Assembly: GCF_916618955.1 (NCBI RefSeq)
Contig: NZ_OU745390.1
Coordinates: 434,001 to 498,000 of the forward strand
DNA from: Pseudomonas sp. Marseille-Q3773
GTDB lineage: Bacteria > Pseudomonadota > Gammaproteobacteria > Pseudomonadales > Pseudomonadaceae
Length of the DNA stretch: 64,000 nucleotides
Direction of reading: 5' to 3'
Shown here: positions 55,814 through 63,357 of the stretch, piece by piece
Layout of the letters: the number at the start of each line of letters is the position of its first letter
Numbering within the stretch: the first letter of the stretch is position 1
The notes under the pieces: generated by a model
What the model was told of the DNA's origin: nothing
The model's input: the letters and a program-made list of their open reading frames with translations, nothing else
Database searches by the model: none
Program-made: the position numbers and the translations under genes

Positions 55814-55842
55814 TTGACTTAGCTTCACCACCTGCGTAAATT
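55814..55842 (+). promoter_or_regulatory. Promoter of the tRNA-Val/Asp array
   Basis: TTGACT (55814-55819), 17-base spacer, TAAATT (55837-55842), followed by a G+C-rich TCGCGGCC discriminator, about 41 bases before tRNA-Val. Confidence 0.7.
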
Positions 55843-55883
55843 TCGCGGCCTCAGCGAAGCAAACGCAACAAGCAACATCGCGA

Positions 55884-55959
55884 GGGTGATTAGCTCAGCC
55901 GGGAGAGCATCTGCCTTACAAGCAGAGGGTCGGCGGTTCGATCCCGTCATCACCCACCA
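55884..55959 (+). tRNA. tRNA-Val (TAC)
   Basis: 76 bases with CCA. The loop CTTACAA gives anticodon TAC; acceptor GGGTGAT/ATCACCC pairs fully and the T arm holds GGTTCGATCCC. Confidence 0.97.
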
Positions 55960-56025
55960 CTTCCTGAGAAGTTCCTGGTGCTAAAGGTTTCGCAAGAAGC
56001 CGATAGCCAGAGAGGAGCGCACTGC

Positions 56026-56102
56026 GCAGCGGTAGTTCAGTCGGTTAGAATACCGGCCTGTCACGCCGGGGGTCGCGGGTTCGAGTCCCGTCCGCTGCGC
56101 CA
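56026..56102 (+). tRNA. tRNA-Asp (GTC), copy 1
   Basis: 77 bases with CCA. Loop CTGTCAC gives anticodon GTC; acceptor GCAGCGG/CCGCTGC pairs fully. The three Asp copies are identical. Confidence 0.97.
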
Positions 56103-56202
56103 TTTTTCAGTAACAGATGGGTGCCTGGCACCGGTCTGAAGTCGCAAGGCAAACTGCCTTGGGCTGATCCCAGTTTCAATCGGGCGCAAGCCTGAACGAT
56201 AC

Positions 56203-56279
56203 GCAGCGGTAGTTCAGTCGGTTAGAATACCGGCCTGTCACGCCGGGGGTCGCGGGTTCGAGTCCCGTCCGCTGCGCCA
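56203..56279 (+). tRNA. tRNA-Asp (GTC), copy 2
   Basis: Identical to copy 1. The upstream spacer (about 56169-56202) is almost the same as that before copy 3, showing tandem duplication. Confidence 0.97.
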
Positions 56280-56322
56280 TCTTCGTTTCAAGGTCCCTTG
56301 AACACCTTGAAGCAAACACAAG

Positions 56323-56349
56323 AGAAGCGATCCAGTCATCGCTTTTTTT
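56323..56349 (+). terminator. Terminator inside the tRNA-Asp array
   Basis: AAGCGAT (56325-56331) / ATCGCTT (56338-56344) then six T. It lies between tRNA-Asp copies 2 and 3. Confidence 0.8.
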
Positions 56350-56420
56350 GTGCCTGTCCTGAGGCCATCGAGCCGGAAGGGTAGACCCAGGTTTCAATCG
56401 GGCGCAAGCCTGAATGATAC

Positions 56421-56497
56421 GCAGCGGTAGTTCAGTCGGTTAGAATACCGGCCTGTCACGCCGGGGGTCGCGGGTTCGAGTCCCGTCCGCTGCGCCA
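56421..56497 (+). tRNA. tRNA-Asp (GTC), copy 3
   Basis: Identical to copies 1 and 2; it lies after an internal terminator and just before the final one. Confidence 0.97.
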
Positions 56498-56533
56498 TCT
56501 TCGCCTCGAGGCCCCTTGAACGCCTCGAAGCAC

Positions 56534-56562
56534 GAAAAAGCGACCTCAGTGTCGCTTTTTTC
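56534..56562 (+). terminator. Final terminator of the tRNA-Val/Asp array
   Basis: GAAAAAGCGAC (56534-56544) / GTCGCTTTTTTC (56551-56562) hairpin with a six-base loop. Similar in design to the internal one at 56323-56349. Confidence 0.88.
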
Positions 56563-56696
56563 GTTTCCGCGGCTGGCCTTCGCCGGCCTTGGCCCAGTTT
56601 TACACGAATCTGACAGACTCTTCACCGATCAGCGGTTCCTGTGCCTGCCTGCTGTGTTGCACAATAGGCACCTTTCTGACTTACCCGGAATACGCA

Positions 56697-57527
56697 ATGA
56701 CCAGATCTACCGTCTTTGGTGCGCTCGGGCTGGCCCTGGTGCTGGCGGGCGTGACCGGTTGTTCCTCGAAAAAAGCCGCCGTCTACGAGCATGAGAATTT
56801 CGATGACTCGGGCACCTTCTCGCGCAGCTTCCCGGTGAGCGATGCCGGCTCCTGCGAGGCCGCCCGGCGCGCCTTGCTCAGCCAGGGCTATATCATCACC
56901 AGTAGCGGTGCCAACCAGGTGATGGGCAACAAGAGTTTCCAGCAGAACAGCGAGAATCACCTGCAGATCAGCTTCAACGTTACCTGTGCGCCGGATGTGA
57001 GCGACGAGCAGCGCTCGACCATGTTTGCCAACGCCTTGCAGGATCGTTATGCCCTGAAGAAGTCCAATACCTCGGCCAGCCTGGGCGTTGGCGTGCTGGG
57101 TTCTGTGTCGATGCCGATCGGCTCCAGCGACGATTCCATGGTCAAGGTGGCCAGCGAGACGGTGACGGCGGCGCAGTTCTATGATCGCTATTTCGCCCTG
57201 GTGGAGAGCTATCTGCCCAAGCCCAAGCCGAAGCAGGCGAGCAAGGCCGAGGCCGAGGCGCCTGCGGCGAAGGTCGAAAAGCCTGCTGCGGACCTGGGGC
57301 TGCCGGAGCAGGCGGCGGCCAGCCCGGTGGCACCCGCCCCGGCAGCCGCGCCTGTTACTGAGCCAGTGCCAGCGCCAGCAGCCATGCCCCCGGCCACTGA
57401 GGCGGTAGCGGCGCCAGCGGTGGATGACAGCCAGGGCTCGCAACCGGTGGCACCGCCGGCCGAGACTGCGCCGATTGAGGTGCAGCAACAGGCCCAGCCT
57501 GGCGAGGCCGCTTCGCCCGCTCTATGA
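56697..57527 (+). CDS. DUF2242-family lipoprotein
   Basis: A 276-residue lipoprotein: signal peptide with hydrophobic core (residues 8-18) and lipobox V-T-G-C, Cys22 lipidated. The globular part (about 30-175) resembles DUF2242, with F-x-R-S-F-P-V, C-E-A-A-R-R-A-L-L-S-Q-G-Y and N-H-L-Q-I-S-F. The last 100 residues are Ala/Pro/Glu-rich and disordered. The residue after Cys is Ser, favouring the outer membrane. ATG at 56697 is chosen to give a normal signal peptide. Function unknown. Confidence 0.82.
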   Translation: MTRSTVFGALGLALVLAGVTGCSSKKAAVYEHENFDDSGTFSRSFPVSDAGSCEAARRALLSQGYIITSSGANQVMGNKSFQQNSENHLQISFNVTCAPDVSDEQRSTMFANALQDRYALKKSNTSASLGVGVLGSVSMPIGSSDDSMVKVASETVTAAQFYDRYFALVESYLPKPKPKQASKAEAEAPAAKVEKPAADLGLPEQAAASPVAPAPAAAPVTEPVPAPAAMPPATEAVAAPAVDDSQGSQPVAPPAETAPIEVQQQAQPGEAASPAL

Positions 57528-57599
57528 AAGCGCACAGTCGCGAACTAAAGAGCTCGGCCAGCAGCGGCCCAAAAATAAAGGCAGACGAGAGCTGCTCGT

Positions 57600-58445
57600 T
57601 CATTCCACGTGTTCGATGAGAAAATCAGCGACGAGTTTCTGAGCGTTGGTCAATATTCTGCTAGCCGCTACAAGTGCCAGTTCTGTCGAAGGCGGGACGC
57701 CAAGGCCTAACTCCGTGGATACAATCCGGTGATCTGGACGTATCGCATTGCCAGGCAACAGGCTTAGGCCGAGATTGGCGGAAATAGCGGCTTGAATGCT
57801 CGTCAGGCTTGGCGATGCGAACGCGATTCGCCATCGCCTGCCGGCGAGCTCAAGGGCGCGGATAGCACGTTCCCTGTACAAGCATCCCGGCGCATACACT
57901 ACAAGCGGAACGGTATCCTGATCCAACGGTAGGTCAGGCCCGGTGACCCAGCTTAAATGCTCTGGCCATGTGGCAATCGCTTCTCCATCGCCGGTGTTGC
58001 GCTTTACCACGGCCATGTCTAGCTCGCGGCGTTCCATCTGGGAGATCAGGCTGCTGCTTAATCCATTTGATATGTCGAGCCTGATGTCAGGAAAACGCTG
58101 GTTGAAGCCAGTGATGAGCCTGATTAGCTGATCAATCGGGAAATCCTCAGGGATGCCAAGGCTGACCACGCCGCGAATGTCAGCGCAACTCATCATGTCC
58201 CCGACTTCCCGAGCAAGCCCTACCAGTCGCCGTGCGTAACCCAGCAAACGCTCGCCATCCTCGGTGAGCTGGACCGATCTGCATGCCCGTTGGCGAACGA
58301 GTAGCGCCCGCCCGACCTGCTCCTCGAGCTTCTTTATCTGCTGGCTGATGGTCGATTGAGTACGGTTCACTCGATCTCCTGCCCGAGTGAACCCTCCCGA
58401 ATCGACGACAGAGACGAAGGTTTGCAAGAGGTCCAGGTCGATCAT
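57600..58445 (-). CDS. LysR-family regulator of the HAD/aldolase cluster
   Basis: A 281-residue LysR protein with helix-turn-helix near residues 16-40 (F-T-R-A-G-D-R-V-N-R-T-Q-S-T-I-S-Q-Q-I-K-K-L-E) and a small effector domain. Divergent from the HAD gene; the 107-base gap is A+T-rich and contains a 7-base palindrome at 58465-58487. G+C is lower than in the core genes, which with its neighbours suggests acquisition. Probably controls the HAD gene and perhaps the aldolase. Confidence 0.87.
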   Translation of the reverse strand: MIDLDLLQTFVSVVDSGGFTRAGDRVNRTQSTISQQIKKLEEQVGRALLVRQRACRSVQLTEDGERLLGYARRLVGLAREVGDMMSCADIRGVVSLGIPEDFPIDQLIRLITGFNQRFPDIRLDISNGLSSSLISQMERRELDMAVVKRNTGDGEAIATWPEHLSWVTGPDLPLDQDTVPLVVYAPGCLYRERAIRALELAGRRWRIAFASPSLTSIQAAISANLGLSLLPGNAIRPDHRIVSTELGLGVPPSTELALVAASRILTNAQKLVADFLIEHVE

Positions 58446-58464
58446 GGCTATTAATCTGCGTTTC

Positions 58465-58487
58465 GAATTATTTTTTCATCATAATTC
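58465..58487. promoter_or_regulatory. Probable LysR operator
   Basis: GAATTAT (58465-58471) / ATAATTC (58481-58487), nine bases apart, in the divergent LysR-HAD gap. The dyad is perfect. Confidence 0.6.
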
Positions 58488-58552
58488 AATTTTCAAATTT
58501 TGCGCAGCGCGACGATGATGAATTCGTACCAACAACGCAGAGTGCTATTTCA

Positions 58553-59263
58553 ATGTCTCTTCATGATTTTTCGAAGCCTCAATGGCTGACTTTCGATTGC
58601 TACGGCACCTTGATTCAGTGGGATGAAGGGCTGCTGGATTACGTCCGCACGCTCCTCCAGCAAAAAGGAATCATCCACCGTGAGGCGGAATTTCTGCGGG
58701 TTTATGATGAATACGAACACCGCTTCGAACAGCAGCCGTCCTTCATGAGTTTTCGCCAGGTAACCGAGCAGTCGCTGCGCAGCACCCTGAGAGATCTGGA
58801 GGTCAGCTACGAGGGAGATGAGGCCGAAGCATTCGTCGAGCGGATCGGGCGTATGACGCCTTTTGCAGAGGTAGTACCTACCCTCGACTGGTTGAAGGCG
58901 CAGGGCTTCAAGTTGTGCATCGTCTCGAATACCGACGATGACATCATTGCAGGCAATGTCGCCCAGCTAGGAGGGCTGATTGACAGGGTCATCACCGCTC
59001 AGCAAGCCCAAGCGTACAAGCCTGACCCTCGCCTTTTCGATTTCGCTCACGAGCAGCTTGGTGTGAAACGCTCCCAAGTCCTGCATATCTGCGCAAGTCC
59101 CCATCTCGATCTGGTAGCTGCGCGGGATATGGGCTTCCGCTGCATCTGGATCGACCGAGGCACGAAACGCATGCCACTTCCGGATTACAAGCCTGACGCC
59201 GTTTTCCCCACGCTGAATCCGGTTCGCAGCCTGTTTGAGCAACTTGGTTGGGCGCGCTCCTAG
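58553..59263 (+). CDS. HAD-superfamily hydrolase, haloacid dehalogenase type II-like
   Basis: A 236-residue HAD hydrolase. Motif I F-D-C-Y-G-T-L-I (residues 14-21) carries the nucleophile Asp15 in the form typical of 2-haloacid dehalogenases rather than D-x-D phosphatases; motif II is I-V-S-N-T-D-D, and the lysine motif is K-P-D-P-R-L-F near 155. The last motif (H-L-D-L-V-A-A-R-D-M-G) is only partly canonical. Substrate could be a 2-halo acid or a phosphate ester. The adjacent LysR gene and an aldolase 560 bases on point to a catabolic role. Confidence 0.84.
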   Translation: MSLHDFSKPQWLTFDCYGTLIQWDEGLLDYVRTLLQQKGIIHREAEFLRVYDEYEHRFEQQPSFMSFRQVTEQSLRSTLRDLEVSYEGDEAEAFVERIGRMTPFAEVVPTLDWLKAQGFKLCIVSNTDDDIIAGNVAQLGGLIDRVITAQQAQAYKPDPRLFDFAHEQLGVKRSQVLHICASPHLDLVAARDMGFRCIWIDRGTKRMPLPDYKPDAVFPTLNPVRSLFEQLGWARS

Positions 59264-59826
59264 GGAGAAGGGGAGGGGGGCTTCAGGCTGCCGACAGGGG
59301 AGCGTCTCTCCGGCTCCTCATGATTAGCGCTGCAACTCAAGTCATGGGCTGTAACGACAACCGCTTCGTATATCTCCACGACATGCAGTGCCTATTGCCA
59401 AGGCGGGCGCAGATACGGCTTTAAATCAATAAGTCCAAGTCTGCAATAACACGCCTGCCAGTGGAATTTCTCTCATAAGTGTTCCAGTGATATTGACTCC
59501 GCTAAAAACAATAATGGAGAAGACGACTATGTGGCATCGCTATCATTGCATCGGCCATCTACTATTTGGTCCGCGCGGCGAACAACCGATTATCCGTTGT
59601 TGCTGTCGAACCCAGCTACAGCAATAAACCAAACAGCCGCCATTGATCAGGCACACGTAGGCACATTCGGGCTCCGTTGGTTGATGAGATGTCATGAATC
59701 TGTGGGCAAGGCTAGTGGTATTCCAGCCCCTGATACAGAAAGCGGGTAGGGTAGCGTCGATAAATGAGCATGGCTGTATGCCCGCCGAATTTATGGATGT
59801 ATAACTTGTGAGGAAGGGAGGTTTAC
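59264..59826 (+). other. Gene-poor stretch with a possible gene remnant
   Basis: Below-average G+C. No intact coding region supported. It contains a possible frameshifted small membrane-protein gene at 59529-59646 (separate entry) and a GTG-started 72-codon frame from 59531 with unlikely composition. GAGGAAGGGAGG-like ribosome site just before the aldolase start lies at its end. Confidence 0.4.
59529..59646 (+). pseudogene. Possible frameshifted small membrane-protein gene
   Basis: ATG at 59529 has GGAG (59516-59519) nine bases upstream. Skipping the T at 59532 gives an open frame starting M-G-I-A-I-I-A-S-A-I-Y-Y-L-V-R-A-A-N-N and ending at TGA 59644-59646, with a clear single membrane helix of about 13 residues followed by a polar tail. 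In the unshifted frame the reading is Cys/His/Arg-rich and ends sooner. It may be a decayed gene, a sequencing error or chance. Confidence 0.25.
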
Positions 59827-60567
59827 ATGAGCGCAGGATCGAATCTTGGGGCAGAGATTTTTTCGGAAAGCAGTGTCGTTGAACTGAGAGAAAGTCTGGC
59901 GCTGGCTTTACGTGCTGCCGCCTACCATGGCTTTGGCGAAGGGGTCTGCAATCATTTCAGTATCGCGCTGCCACAACATCCCGATCTGTTCTTGCTGAAT
60001 CCACGGGGCCTGCTGTGGGAAGAGATCCAAGCCGATGACATCGTCATCGTCGACAGCGACGGAAATCGAATTGCTGGACGTCATGAGGTTGAGCCAACGG
60101 CGATGTTCATTCATGCCGCCATTCATCGAATTGCTAAAAAGTCCTGTGTGCTTCATACGCATATGCCCTATGCGACTGCACTTGCTCTGACCGAACATGG
60201 CTGCCTGGATACCCAGCTTTCGCAAAATGCGATGCGCTTTCATAATAGGGTAGTTGTAGATAAACAATACAACGGCTTTGCGCTGGATCACTCAGAGGGG
60301 GAGCGCATTGCAATCGCCATGGGCGGGGCTGATATCGTATTTCTGAGAAATCATGGCGTTGTAGTGTGTAATGATCGAATTGATTATGCCTATGATGATC
60401 TGTATTTTTTAGAAAGAGCGTGCAGCGCCGAGGTGTTGGCGCGCTCCACAGGCCTTGCACTGGCGGGCGTCAGTAATGATATAGCTGAGAAAGTTGCACT
60501 TCAGGCTGACGGTGAGCGCCTTCAATCGGCGTTGTTCTTCAAGGCGCTCGGTCGCAAGCTAGGTTGA
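59827..60567 (+). CDS. Class II aldolase/adducin family protein
   Basis: A 246-residue protein of the FucA/AraD-like class II aldolase family. Metal ligands are visible in H-T-H (residues about 112-114, V-L-H-T-H-M-P-Y) and in R-N-H-G-V-V near 178; the acidic catalytic residue near 75-80 (H-E-V-E-P-T) fits. G-x-G-x-x-N-H near residue 37-43 is the phosphate loop. Typical members cleave or decarboxylate sugar phosphates, but the substrate is not clear. G+C is distinctly lower than the window average. Its ribosome site is AGGAAGGGAGG. Confidence 0.85.
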   Translation: MSAGSNLGAEIFSESSVVELRESLALALRAAAYHGFGEGVCNHFSIALPQHPDLFLLNPRGLLWEEIQADDIVIVDSDGNRIAGRHEVEPTAMFIHAAIHRIAKKSCVLHTHMPYATALALTEHGCLDTQLSQNAMRFHNRVVVDKQYNGFALDHSEGERIAIAMGGADIVFLRNHGVVVCNDRIDYAYDDLYFLERACSAEVLARSTGLALAGVSNDIAEKVALQADGERLQSALFFKALGRKLG

Positions 60568-60923
60568 CGTTTTGTTTTTGATGGGAGCAAGGAAGCCCCG
60601 GCTTTTACTGGAGCTCGCTTGTCATGGCTGGTTCAATGGTAGGTCCGACGGGACATTAGCGTCTCCGCTTGCGCGCCTCACTTAAACAACCCACGGAAGC
60701 GCATCTCGGTGGAGCCGAACCATGCTTGGTTGTCGCTGGTCCGATGCGCTGTCTGTATGACGACATGCTTCTCGGCTAAAAATCCATCAGGCTGACACTC
60801 AGTTGGGGGATTACCTTACAGCTTTGTTGTATCTTTCCTAAGCTTGTCATCGTTCCTTCATCTCACCTGCCTAGGGTGAAGGCAACCGCTATCAAGAGAA
60901 AATGAGCAAGAGGACGCAGGGTT
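60568..60923. other. Intergenic, no gene seen
   Basis: About 350 bases without a supported gene on either strand. Only a weak GCCCCGGC-type palindrome near 60595 and an A+T-rich stretch at about 60825-60850 stand out; the latter could hold a promoter for the small frame at 60924. Confidence 0.4.
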
Positions 60924-61010
60924 ATGGATGAATACCAGGAAGAACTTCTCGAATACCAGGCTTATGAACTGGACACTCCGGAACCGGCCGACGACGCCAC
61001 CGAGCTCTAG
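60924..61010 (+). CDS. Possible 28-residue acidic small protein
   Basis: ATG at 60924 with AGAGGACGCAGGG upstream leads to a 28-residue frame, strongly acidic (M-D-E-Y-Q-E-E-L-L-E-Y-Q), with no signal or membrane segment. It ends tail to tail with the AraC gene, overlapping by four bases. A nine-codon frame from 60902 overlaps its start by ATGA, a sign of coupled translation. Composition looks protein-like, but no family is recognised. Confidence 0.35.
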   Translation: MDEYQEELLEYQAYELDTPEPADDATEL

Positions 61011-62047
61011 CCCACCCGTCGTTGGCTGCGGCGGAATTCGCCCGGTGTAAGGGCCGTCCAGCGCTTGAAAGCGCGCTGGAAGGCCTCGGCCGATGCAAAC
61101 CCCAACAGATAGGCGATCTCGCCAAAGGCCAGTTCCGTATCGCGGATGTAGGTCTCGGCCAGGTCGCGCCGTGTTTCGTTGAGCAGGTCGCGAAACCGCG
61201 TGCCTTCCTCGGCCAGCTTGCGGCGCAAGGTCCAGGTCGGCAGCTGCAGGTGCAGCGCTACTTCTTCCAGGTCCGGTTCGCGACCGCCATTGAGCAACGG
61301 GCCCAGCAGGTGGGTGATGCGCTCACCCAGGCTGCGTACGCGCGTGCGTTGCTGCATTTCTGCCTCGCACAACTGCAGCAGGTGCTGCCAGGTGCTTGGG
61401 CAATGCCGCGGGTTGGCCAGCTGCAGCGTGGCGCGGCTCAGGCGCAATTGATTGCTTTCTGCGGCAAATTGCACGGGTGCGCTGCACAATGGCTGGTAAC
61501 GTTCGGCGTAGGCGGGGGCGGCAAATTCGATTTCCAGGCGCTCGGCCTGCACCGGTGTGCCGGCAAGGTCGCTCAACTGCGCCAGCCAGCCCGCGAGCAG
61601 GGAATCGACGACGAAGCGGTTGTAGGCGTTGTAGGGGCTGATCGAGTAGAAGCGCAGCCAGGCGCCGTGGGCATCTTCATGGAAAGTGGAATGGCCACGG
61701 TAGTTGGCTGCATACAACGGCTCGAAGCGCAGCAGGGTGCGCGCCGCCTCGCCCACGCTGGGTGCCTGGGCCGCCGTGACCCCGGCCAGCCCGGCCTGAG
61801 CCAGGCGACTCAGGCGCCCCATGTGCAGGCCCAGTGCAGCCTCGCCGCAGAGCTCGATGGCAGCGTGCCCCAGGTGCATGTAGCGTGGTATCGACAAGCG
61901 TGCATTGGCCTCGCCCAGGCGTGCCGCGTCCAGGCCATAGCGCTGCAACAGTGGCTGCGGGTCGTGGCCAAGCTCGCGCAGGGCCTCGCTCAGCGGCTGG
62001 ACAAAGCCGACCGAAAGGTCGCCCAGGCGCACACGGGGGCGGGCCAC
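61007..62047 (-). CDS. AraC-family regulator with OruR/ArgR-like N-domain
   Basis: A 346-residue AraC regulator. The N-terminal half (to about residue 240) is the arabinose-binding-domain-like region of the OruR group; the C-terminal half holds two helix-turn-helices with the conserved D-L-A-E-T-Y-I and A-F-x-E-I-A-Y-L-L-G-F-x-S-A-E-A-F-x-R-A-F-K-R-W pattern. It lies four bases after the nitrilase-like gene on the same strand, so the two are one unit. Targets unknown. Confidence 0.88.
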   Translation of the reverse strand: MARPRVRLGDLSVGFVQPLSEALRELGHDPQPLLQRYGLDAARLGEANARLSIPRYMHLGHAAIELCGEAALGLHMGRLSRLAQAGLAGVTAAQAPSVGEAARTLLRFEPLYAANYRGHSTFHEDAHGAWLRFYSISPYNAYNRFVVDSLLAGWLAQLSDLAGTPVQAERLEIEFAAPAYAERYQPLCSAPVQFAAESNQLRLSRATLQLANPRHCPSTWQHLLQLCEAEMQQRTRVRSLGERITHLLGPLLNGGREPDLEEVALHLQLPTWTLRRKLAEEGTRFRDLLNETRRDLAETYIRDTELAFGEIAYLLGFASAEAFQRAFKRWTALTPGEFRRSQRRVG

Positions 62048-62051
62048 TGGC

Positions 62052-63170
62052 CTACAACCACAGGTTCAGCAGGCGGGCGCCAGGGCTGGGCGTTCCCGCC
62101 AGCAATTCGCCGGCCTGGCGGGCAAAGCCCTGGCCGTCGCTGCCCTGTTCCCAGAACTGCCCGCGCATGAACACGCTCATGCTGCTGACGCCGGCCCCGG
62201 CGGCCTCGGTCAGGCGCTGCCAGGCGGCCTGCTCGCTGACTTCGCCGCGCTGCAAGGGCAGCCTGGCGCTGGCAGCCTGATGGCGATTGCCACGCCAGGG
62301 CGCCTGCCAGCTGCCCTTGCCGCTGAGGAATACCGGGTTGGCGATCAGTTCCACTGCCTGGCGGGCCAGTTGCTGGTGGTTTTCCAGGTACCAGCTGTCG
62401 CTGCCCACCAGTACCCCCAGGCGCCCGGCAGGGGTTTGCACGACCTGCAATGGTTGCCGGCGGCCATCGTGAACGTAGCGGCGCATTTCGCTGTCGGGGA
62501 ACTGTTGATGCTGTGGCTGGCCCAGCAGCGAGCCGTCGCCAGCGAACACCATGCTGCTGTTGAACAGCGGGCCGTTGCCGGCATGCAGCACGCCCTGCTT
62601 CACATAGGGGGCGGGCAGCACGATCGAGCCGGCTACCAGGGTGACGTTGAATTCCTTGGCCAGGCCGCCGAACAGCTGCTGATAGTCGGTGGCCATCTGC
62701 TCGGCCTTCATGCGCAGGTGCGCGTCGGCGCGGCGGTCGTCGCCGTCAGCACCGAGCATGGCCAGGCCATAGCGCAGCGGGTTGCTCAGCTCCAGCCATT
62801 GCAGGGCTTCACGGCTTTGCGTGACCTGGTACAGCTCGTTCTTTTCACCGCGCGCCCACAGCCAGGTACCGATGTGCTCGGGCAGCACCACCACCGTGCG
62901 CGGGCCGACCAGGCCTTGGGCCCGGGCCTGTTCAAGGTAGGCCGCGAGCTTGCGGTGCAGGCGTTGCAGGTTCTGGTAGTCGCCCGGGTACAGCAGCGGC
63001 TCGACGCCGAGCAGGTTGCCATGTTCGCCGGGCACGCCATGGTTCAGCGCCAGTTCGATGCGCAGATCAGACAGGTAATGGCCTTCCGGGCGCTGCTGGG
63101 TCCAGAAACCGTAGCCACAGAGTGCGGCGGCCATCACCAGCGCCAGGGTGCTTGCCAGGAGTTTTCGCAT
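62052..63170 (-). CDS. Nitrilase-fold protein, catalytic Cys and Lys missing
   Basis: A 372-residue carbon-nitrogen-hydrolase-like protein with an N-terminal membrane helix or signal anchor (residues about 4-22). The Glu of the triad is kept (L-P-E-H-I-G-T-W near 97), but the Lys region reads L-L-G-Q-P-Q-H-Q-Q-F-P instead of the usual G-x-Y-x-K-x-H-L, and the Cys position reads G-V-L-V-G-S-D-S-W instead of G-x-x-I-C-Y-D/E. It therefore looks like a pseudoenzyme. ATG at 63170; a TTG one codon earlier is unlikely. Upstream partner of the AraC regulator gene. Confidence 0.75.
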   Translation of the reverse strand: MRKLLASTLALVMAAALCGYGFWTQQRPEGHYLSDLRIELALNHGVPGEHGNLLGVEPLLYPGDYQNLQRLHRKLAAYLEQARAQGLVGPRTVVVLPEHIGTWLWARGEKNELYQVTQSREALQWLELSNPLRYGLAMLGADGDDRRADAHLRMKAEQMATDYQQLFGGLAKEFNVTLVAGSIVLPAPYVKQGVLHAGNGPLFNSSMVFAGDGSLLGQPQHQQFPDSEMRRYVHDGRRQPLQVVQTPAGRLGVLVGSDSWYLENHQQLARQAVELIANPVFLSGKGSWQAPWRGNRHQAASARLPLQRGEVSEQAAWQRLTEAAGAGVSSMSVFMRGQFWEQGSDGQGFARQAGELLAGTPSPGARLLNLWL

Positions 63171-63357
63171 CAAACTTCAGCTTTCACCTAAAAAATGAGC
63201 CAGCAGCGTAGAACGCAAGGACATAGCGCGGCCCTGTTCATCAGCTTGGAATCCTTTGCAGACTGTACCTGCAAATCGCGCCTGGATCATACCAAAGCTA
63301 CCGTGCGCTTATGAGTATTCTCTGCTGCCGCTCATTGGCGTCCACCGCCGTGCCTGG

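Noticed and set aside
59531..59749. GTG-started 72-codon frame
   Set aside because: Ser/Arg/Thr-rich composition with no family resemblance; another frame here looks more protein-like.
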